A stretch of DNA of 64,000 nt from Crossaster papposus. Taxonomy: Eukaryota; Echinodermata; Asteroidea; Velatida; Solasteridae. Of this stretch, positions 12,501 through 21,500 are shown one piece after another (positions within the stretch are counted from its first letter, which is position 1; each line of letters starts with the position of its first letter). Location: positions 2,170,001 through 2,234,000 of the forward strand of contig JBAIAA010000352.1 of assembly GCA_037893245.1 (NCBI GenBank). Direction: 5' to 3'. The notes below the pieces were generated by a model. It had not been told where the DNA came from and searched no databases. It worked only from the letters and a program-made list of their open reading frames with translations. Position numbers and translations under genes: made by a program.

Positions 12501-15500
12501 GTTGGGGATTTAGTCTTTAAAAAAACCATATAATCTCAAAATCGACCACCCCTTCAAATTTTGACTTTGACTGGGCGTACTGGGAAATCACTCCATGCGA
12601 CTTTACGCTCATTTTGTGATGACAGGTCACAAATGGTCGCAAGCCCTAATGCAGACTGAAGTCATAATCTCCATTATCCCCATCCTCCTTTTTTCTCCCC
12701 TTCCTCTTCTTCTCTCAGGCTCACAGCAGGATCCTCTGCCGTCTTCGGACAAAGTCGACGTCAAGGATAACGAGACGGGCCTGAACATCGCGGAGGACAC
12801 GGACTACGAGAAGCCGCCCTCCCCGGCCGTGGTGGTGTACATCGTGGACCCCTTCGGCCAGGACGACGACGGCGGGAGCTGCTGCGGGGAGCAGTCGGTC
12901 TCCAGCCTGGCGCTGTTGAAGAGCTTTGCCGAGATCCAGGGCCACGTGCAGGGAGACCTCAGGAAGAACCTCATCCTGCAGGTGGGTAGCTTTTTGTCCT
13001 TAATAGCAAATCTTGCATTTCAACGAAGCAACCCTGCTTTTTTTTTTGTGAAAACCCTCATTTCTTTGAAGCACATTTTGTTGTTTTTCCTGCTTAGCCT
13101 TTTTGTTCAAAGTTAATTTCCTTCAGAAACTGACCTATCGCGGTAAAATCTCCCCCCAAACAGCTTGTTAAAATATTGTCTCATCGAAGAATTACAAATC
13201 GACGTGCACAAATCTGCTACAATCATAAATTACCGCACTAAACAAAAAAAAACATCTAATGGGCGTGGCTACGTACCAGCGAGCAATAAATCAATTGATT
13301 AATCTGGGGGATCCTTCATGGCTTGCCTTCCATGGGATTCTCCTGGAAAACTGACTAGAATCAGTCCATCGTTACACTTCTATACAATAGTTCTTTCATT
13401 CTTTTGAAACGTTCTCATTCCTTTCCTGTGTGATAATTGTTCCTTCTGACTCTAAGTTTTTATATTCTCCACAGTTCACTTGATTGTTTTTTACCTATTG
13501 TCTTATATTTGTACACATTCCCGCCGTGAATATGGCCACTGATGCCGGCACGGCGTTAAACCCAAAACTCACTCAATCACTCACTCAATCACTCAAAGAG
13601 CTGACTCAATAGGATTTTTAACCCTCCTATATATAGGGCAGTTGCCATAAAATTGTCTGACCTTTCAAAACCTTTCAAGTTTCCTGGACTGAAAGGTTTT
13701 GAAAGGTGAGAAAACTGTCTGACAAAAGGAACCTAGAAAAGATTTTGAAAGGTAAAACAACTCTCTGAACAAACTGGTGTAAGACAAAAAAATACCTCTC
13801 AAGTTTCCTGGACTGAAATGTTTTGAAAGGCGAGAAAACTGTCTGACAAAAGAAACTTATGAAAGATTTGGAAAGGTAAAAACAACTTTCTGAACAAACT
13901 GGTATGAGAAAAAAAATACTTTTCAAAAGGTTTTGAAAGGTGTAGTAGTGCAGTAGCAACAAATTTTGGAGCGTTTTGAAAGGTTCATACTCATTTACAG
14001 CCATTTTGTCAAGTAAGCAGATTTTGAAAGGTTTTGAAAGGTAAAACCATAGGAGGGCTAATGAACATCACTTTTCCAGTTTCGGATCGCATTCCTGATT
14101 TTCTTATGTTTTTTTTCCATTCCTTCTCAGATCATCCCCCTCCATCAGATCCTGCAAGTGGCCAACAGCGACATGGCGTCGCGCCTGCTCAGCCAGATTA
14201 AGTGCCACGCCTTCTCCGTCTTTTCCCAGTGTCGTCGCCACTTGCTGCCTTCTGTAGCAGGCCAGAGCCTGACTGGCTTTGGCCCTGCCGCTGAGCTCGA
14301 TCGGATACTCAGAAATAACAAGGTCAGTCACGGATGTACCTCCCAAAAAAAGTCAGATACATGTGTATTAGGGCCTCTCCAAGGTAGGATACACCATTGG
14401 TAAATGCTTAAAATTATCATAAATGGGTAGATTTGGGGGGTTGTATTTCATAGTAAATATCGTTTAACTGACCTGTCCGAAGTTTTGCAATCATGGATGC
14501 CGAGAAAAGCACAAAAACAGCAATTGTTTTCAACCGGCGTCGAGCAGTTATTCTTATGTTATCTTTGTTTTTTTGCGCTCGCCGTCCGGCGATCGCAAAT
14601 TTTTCTTTATAAAATTCTATTTTTCGAACTAATTACAGGATATCTAGTGGAATCATTTTGCTGGATGCCTAGAATCATTATTTACGTTTAAATAAGTAGG
14701 ATATTTCTTAATATTTCGGTAGTAAATATTTTCGATATCTGCAAATGGTGTATCCTACCTTTAATTGGGCCATATAGTTTCTAGCCCTTAATTGGGCCCT
14801 ATAGTTTCTGACCTCTTAATTGTGCCCTGTAGTTTCTTGTCCTCTTAATGAGGCCCAATAGTTTGTAGCCCCTTAACTTTGTTTATAACTTCGGACAGTT
14901 CAGTTAAACGATATTTACTATAAAATACAACCCCCGAAATCCACCCATTCCTGACAATTCAAGCAATTACCAATGATGTAAACTTTATATTGGTTCATAT
15001 GGTTTCTTTTTTCCCAATTCTGAGTCCCCTGTCATTTTCAACAAGTATGTTTGAAACCGGATCATGGGCCTGGGCGTTCGGCTCGGGCATTATGTGGACC
15101 TGTGAAAATACCGGCGGGGCCATGGCCCTTAACCCTTAGCACGCTACCATTCATATACACACGTATTCCCATGGCGCTGGATTCCCTGTGCAAGTCACTA
15201 AGTAATGCACACTAATATGTTCCGAAGCTTTTTATTCTATGATGGGTGTGTTTTACAGGAAAATGCAACATAAACTATTTGTTCAGTATGAAATTTCCTT
15301 TCCATTGGTGGCCGTGAGGATGGCTAAAAGTGATCAGCCAGTTGTGGTGGTAAGCCCTCCGAAATGCATTATTACGAGCTGCGATCCAAGCCGCGTTAGG
15401 AGCCGCATAACCTCCCGCTTGCTGGCGAACTTCACCGGGGCCATCGTCGCGTTGTGCCCCATCACTACTATCGTCATCAATAGAACCTTCACCACGTTCT

Positions 15501-18500
15501 CGTACACACTGGCATACTCGTTGTCGACACTATCGTTGACATAATCGTCCTGAAAAAGGCCTTCAAAGTCCGAATCTCCGGAGTCTGAGTCCCCAAAAAT
15601 CTCCTGAAATGCAGCTCCGGCGTCCATTGAACACTCGAACAGCGGAACGGACAGATTTTCAATCGAAAATAGCAGAGAATTTTGTAAGAAACGAGTGTGA
15701 ATTTATGATTGAACAACGTTAGCCTCGTAATCATCTATCCAATGGTACCTGGGTGAGGGTCAGGGGTCAATGGTTTGTCATATTCATTCATTTATAAATA
15801 GAACGTTGTCGTGGGCGACTGTAGTCGCCCGTAGCAGTATGGGAATAAATGCGCTGGGCGACTGGAGTCGCCGATAGCGTGCAAAGGGTTAAACTGCAAG
15901 GGAAACGGCCGGCCTTGCGGGACCCATTTAGACAGGGTGCCGTGTGTCTGGTCGCGGTTGGTCGCATCGATGGTAACCAATAGCCGCTTTAATAGCACAG
16001 TACAGAGAGGACCAGTTTGGCAGTTAATGGTCATTCGCTCTTTAATTTCAGTGCGCATGCCCTAATGACGTCACGAACTAACCACTAGTTAACTATAGTT
16101 CCTTGATTGAACTTGGCCATAAGTGAAGATGCAATTCTGGGAAATAGAAAAATGGGAATCACTCGGAGAGATATTATTTTTTTTTCTTGTTGCCATTCAT
16201 TTCAAATTTGTTAACCTGTTTTCTTCTTCCCTGATCACTAGGGTCCCAAGCCTCAGTATCGCCTGTACTCGCCGCCTTACATCCTGACCCCGCTCAAGGA
16301 CAAGCAGACGGAGCTGGGCGAGTCCTTCGGGGAGCTGCGGCAGGCTTGCGGCGAGCTGTTCTGCGGCTACTGCCTGTCCCACGACCAGAGGCTGCTGCTG
16401 GTGTCTTGCACCGACTCCAAGGGGGAGATGATGGAGACGCAAGTTATAAATATTGATGTGCCTAACAGGCAAGTGTGACGGTCATGGGTTGGGTGTGTCT
16501 GTAGGTCGGTGTGCCTGTTTTTGTCAGCGAGTCGAAAGGGGTGTACGAACATTTCGTACCTGCAAACAATGACGTCCTCAGGATGCGGGAAGAGGTTACG
16601 GATTGTGGAGTTGCACTTGTCAAGTCAAGACGTTCGTTTCATCCTTTCTAAAAAAGAGCTTCAAAAGAAAAATGGTGTTGGGGATCTGAAAGGTCCAGAA
16701 ACTAAATTTGGGGTTCAAATTCTTTTCCCGGGGCAAAAAAAAAAATGAGTTATGATTCTACGTTTTCAGTCGGTTTTTGTCTTGGAGCGACTTGTGACTC
16801 ATTTGGTTAGGTTGGGTCACATATGTGACCTGCCATCACAAAATGAGCGTAAAGTCACACGGAGTGATTTCCCAGTACGGCAAGTCAAAGTCAAAACTTG
16901 AAGGGGTGGTCGATTTTGAGATTATATGGTTTTTTTAAAGACAAAATCCCCAACAATCAATTTCCAATTTTTCAGGACGATCAGATAAAAACAAAATTTA
17001 TAGTTTTTGAGACAATTTTGGCTATGCCTTTCTATGCCTTTCACACAATTTCTCGCAAGAAATGCCCGTTTTCTCATAATCTCTGTATTAAGACTACAGA
17101 CTAAAAAATAAAAATAAAAAAAATATTGAGTATCAAACCTCCAAGTGTTATATACCATTGGAAAGCTCTGTTTCCACAGAATTTAGAAATTCCCACATCT
17201 CAATTTTAGATTTTGCCGACTTTACACTCATTTTGTGATGACAGGTCACATATGTCATCCAATTCTTCTTCTACACTAACCTTTCATTGGAATATTATAA
17301 GCTGTTGTAAACTATTCACTTATTAAAGAAAACAACTTTTCGCTGTTTTTTTCTCTCAGAAAACGAAGGAAAAAGGTGTGCGTGCGCAACATTGCCCTGA
17401 TCAAGCTGTGGGACTTCCTGATGGGCATCATGTCCAAGTCGGCTGTACCCTGGAGGCTGGTGGTGGGCCGCTTTGGCCGGCTAGGGCAGGGCGAACTCAG
17501 GGGTAAGTCTGTGCTGCTGCACGGTTGACTGAGGTATCCCGAACATGCCATCCCTTAACCCTGCGACGTGCCGCCGAACTTTTTTTCAAAGTCGCTTCGC
17601 CGTAAAAAGCAATTACTATTTTATCCTGCGTTAAACAAATCTCGTATTACATGTATTCCTAGTTCAAAGCAAGCCGAATAACATCAATATACTATCACTC
17701 ATTGCAATTAAGCCACACAAACAAAAAAACGCTTTTAGAGTTTTAATTGAGCTATACAATTTTGGGATATGATAAAGAAAGGTTTTGTGTATGTAAAAAC
17801 GTTAACAACCCGAAACCGACCTCCCACTTGAAAAACTGACGTTTCGGCCAATAATTTGTTCTGGCCATGTGCGACTTTCCGCTCATTTTGTGGTGCCAGG
17901 TCACATTTAATGCTACACCGGAAAATCGTTTCAAACTGGTTTTCCATGTTTTATCGGCCGTTTTTTTTTCAAACATACTGACGTGTCGGGCTCTCGACCA
18001 ATAGGAATGGCTAAAGTCTCTGGTATTTATGAATATTTATGAATATTCATTGTTTGTTTTGGTTTTTGATGGATCAGATTGGAGCGCATTGCTAAGTCGG
18101 CGGTCGTTGTCGACGCAGAGCCGTACCTTGAAGGAGATGTGCAACATGTGCAACGTGACGGGCAACAATGACTATCCCTGTATCCTGAGTGCATGCTTGG
18201 TGTCGATGGAGCCGGAACCGGGGCTACGCATCATGGCAGGTCAGTCTTCTAACCCAGAATGGGGTTTCTTCTTATCCTATTGACCAGACACTTGGTGCAT
18301 TTGTCCCCTCATCACCCGGAGGGCCCGGGCCCTTAAACTGCAAGGGAAACGGCCGGCCTTGCAGAATCCATTTAGACAGGGTGCCGTGTGTCTGGGGGAT
18401 CCTTCGTGGCCCGCCTTCCACGGGGATTCTCCTGGGAAAACTGCCTAGAATCAGTCTATCGTTACACTTCTATACAATAGTTCATTCATTCCTTTGAAAC

Positions 18501-21500
18501 ATTCTCATTCTTTTCCTTTGTGATAATTGTTCCTTCCGACTCCAAGTTTTTATATTCTCCACAGTTCACTTGATTGTTTTTTATTACTACCTATTGTCTT
18601 ATATTTGTACACATTCCCGCCGTGAATATGGCCACTGATGCCGGCACGGCGTTAAACCCTAAACTCACTCACTCACTCAAAAATGAAATTGCGAGGGCAC
18701 GATCTTAAAAAAATTTTCACGAACTAGCACTGTCTATACAACGTACCCAGGGCAATGTTGTATTACGCCGTGTATACGTATCACTCGATGTGTGCGCGCA
18801 CTCCCCGAAAACGCGTCAGTTTTCGTTTTCACAAACTGACACCCAGCACTGTGTGCGCGCACTCCCCGAAAACGCGTCAATTTTCACTAACCGACACCCG
18901 TCTTAATCATTTAATTATTAATTAACTAACCATATTTTCACAATATAAAAATTGTGTTTCAGCAGTTAACGAATTGTTAAGTTTAATGATACCAAAACCC
19001 CTCAAGTAGACGGATTTGTTGACTGAGCAAACTCGTGTCAAACCTTTAACAGCATTTTTCTCCGAATTGTATTTCTGTAACGTCGACCACTGGGTGTCAG
19101 TTCGTGGTGTCGGTGACGAAATAATTGACTTTCTCCCACTGTAACCTTTCATAAGAACTTTAGATCATGAAATTCTAACTAATCAAACTGAAAACACACT
19201 CCAAGGACCAATTTAACACAATGCGGCGCAGGTTTGTGATGAGTTTTTGAGCATTTTTGTTGCGGATTCTGTTTGGCTCTCTCTCAGACTCTGTGGCAGC
19301 AGATAAGTGCAGTAAGAACGCCCAGCGTGACCAACCTTCCTGTCAGCTACACACGCCGGACGACGCTACCTGCACCCACATTCATGTCTTCCCCACCAGC
19401 GCTACCAAGCAGGTAAGCACACCAACCGACCCCCTCCTCACCCCGCACACCAACTGACCAATCCAGGCTTTGTTCTCTTTGTGGAGTGTCGTGGCCGGTG
19501 ACGGTTAAGAACCCGGTTTTTGGTTCCGCAGAGCGCGGGTTCGAGTCCAGGTGTCGACACATGTGTCCTTAAGCAAGGCAATTAAACCACTATTGCTTCG
19601 TCCTTCGGATGGGACGTAAAGCTGGAGGTCCCGTGTGTTGTGTAATGCATGTAAAAGAACCCAGTAACACTCATCGCTAAGAGGAGAGGTTTTGCCCCGG
19701 TGTTCCTGGCAGTGGCTGCAAAGTGCGCCACTGATAGCGCCGAGAGCATCATTTAATGGCGGATACGTGCACTTTACAAATGTTCATTATTATTATTATT
19801 ATTCAGGCCTGCAACTTTTCCTCCAATTATTTTTTTATTTTTTATATAATAATTTTGTTTTGGTCTAAGTGGTTACGGTGTTCGACTCATGTACAAGGGT
19901 GCGTGGGTTCGAACCCTGCCAGGAATATGGTGTTTGTGCCCTTGGGCAACACACTTAAGTGCAATTGCCTCTCTCCACCTCTATGGGTACCTGAGAGGGT
20001 CGAAGCCGATTGAGCGCCTATATTGGCTGCCGCGTGGCCCAGGGTCTGATGAACGGGGTGATCATTGTAAAGCGCTTTGAGATCGTTGATATGATAGAAA
20101 GCGTTATATATAAGCATAGCAATTATGGAATACACGTGGGTATACAAGTGGATTTCATAAGAAATGCATTATTATTAGTAATAGTATTACAAGTCAAAGA
20201 TGATAAAAAATAAAAAAATAAAATCTTGATAGAAATCCTGATTGCCGGTCTCACCTTGTTTACAGTTCGCCAGCGGGCCTTACCAAGCGGAGCCCATGAT
20301 GGACCTGTCGTTATCCTTCACCAACCCGACGGACAACGTGCTGCCAGCCGACGATGACCTCCTCTTCATCACGGAGGGGCTGGGCAACCAGGACCTGGCC
20401 CAGATCCTGGGGCTGAACTCGCCGACCATGGGCTCGCCGGTGCCTTCCCCCGGCGGTCACTCGCCGGGCGGCGGGCCCAACTCGCCCGGCGGTCAGCCGA
20501 TGAACATGGCGGTCAACAGCGAGAATATGAACAAGGTGTGTCCCTGTTGTGTTTTTGAAGAGAAACTTTTGTTAGTTGATCTGTTTAGACAGCGGCTCTA
20601 TAAGCGCTAAGTTGTTGTTGTTGTTGTTGTTGTTGTTGTTATTCATCTTCTTCTTCTTCTTCTTGTGCCAACAAATCGACATCCAGGAACTTAACCAGTT
20701 CGCGCTGGATGACGTATATAAACGCAAAGTTTTCCCCAGATTGTAAACGGATGACGCACAAACACGCCACGAGCAAGGCCGGAAATGTCTGTCAGCAGCG
20801 AGCAAGGCCGGAAATGCGTGGGTGTGCTTCCTGGCACTATCGGCCTGAACCCGCTTCGAATCGAGTTTCGTTACAAATAATCCCGCCTCTCGGCTCAGTG
20901 ATGTTAAAATAATCCCGGCGCGAACTGGTTAAGATCGAAATATTAGGCCCTCTAAACTTATTTGATTTGTATTATTTTATTTGAGGTCATGCCAGCCAGT
21001 AAGCAGTTTGCAGCAGTTTGAATCTTATTTGTAAAACACTATAAACGGCTGTGGAGGGACAAGAAATAGGAGATCAAAGTTTTTGTTTTGTTTCTTAGGT
21101 CGTTGTTTTAAAAATGCACCAATTTTTTTTTAAAGAACACGAAACATGTAGGGATCGACCGCGGAAACAGGCAACACTCGCAATCTGCGGATCACCTGTT
21201 TGAAATTGTTCATTCTTCTTTTCTTCTGCCTTTGAAAGCCTGATAGGGTGCTCTGTGCCCAGTACTAAAGGTTTAACATTCGACCATTTTTTCGCCCTTT
21301 CTCATCATCTCTCATTGTCTCTTAGAACACCAACCAGCAGCTCCTGCCCACAGAGCCCGAGGAGTCCTTACTCCAGCAGCCCCTGGCCATGGGGTTCTTT
21401 GTCTCCACGGCCAGGACGGGACCGCTGCCCGACTGGTTCTGGTCCTCCTGCCCAGAGGCTGAACACAATTGCCCCGTCTTCCTCAAGGTAGACAAATCAA

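Larger units (their letters stand above)
15088..15975 (+). mobile_element. Family G fragment interrupted by a piggyBac remnant
   Basis: cctgtgaaaataccggcggg gccatggccc before the insertion and actgcaagggaaacggccgg after it are contiguous in G copies 2 and 3, where gggcccTTAAactgcaagg is intact. The fragment ends near ccgtgtgtctgg. Confidence 0.8.

Noticed and set aside
19862..19935. Functional tRNA gene
   Set aside because: B-box present, but the head does not close an acceptor stem and is followed by a SINE tail.
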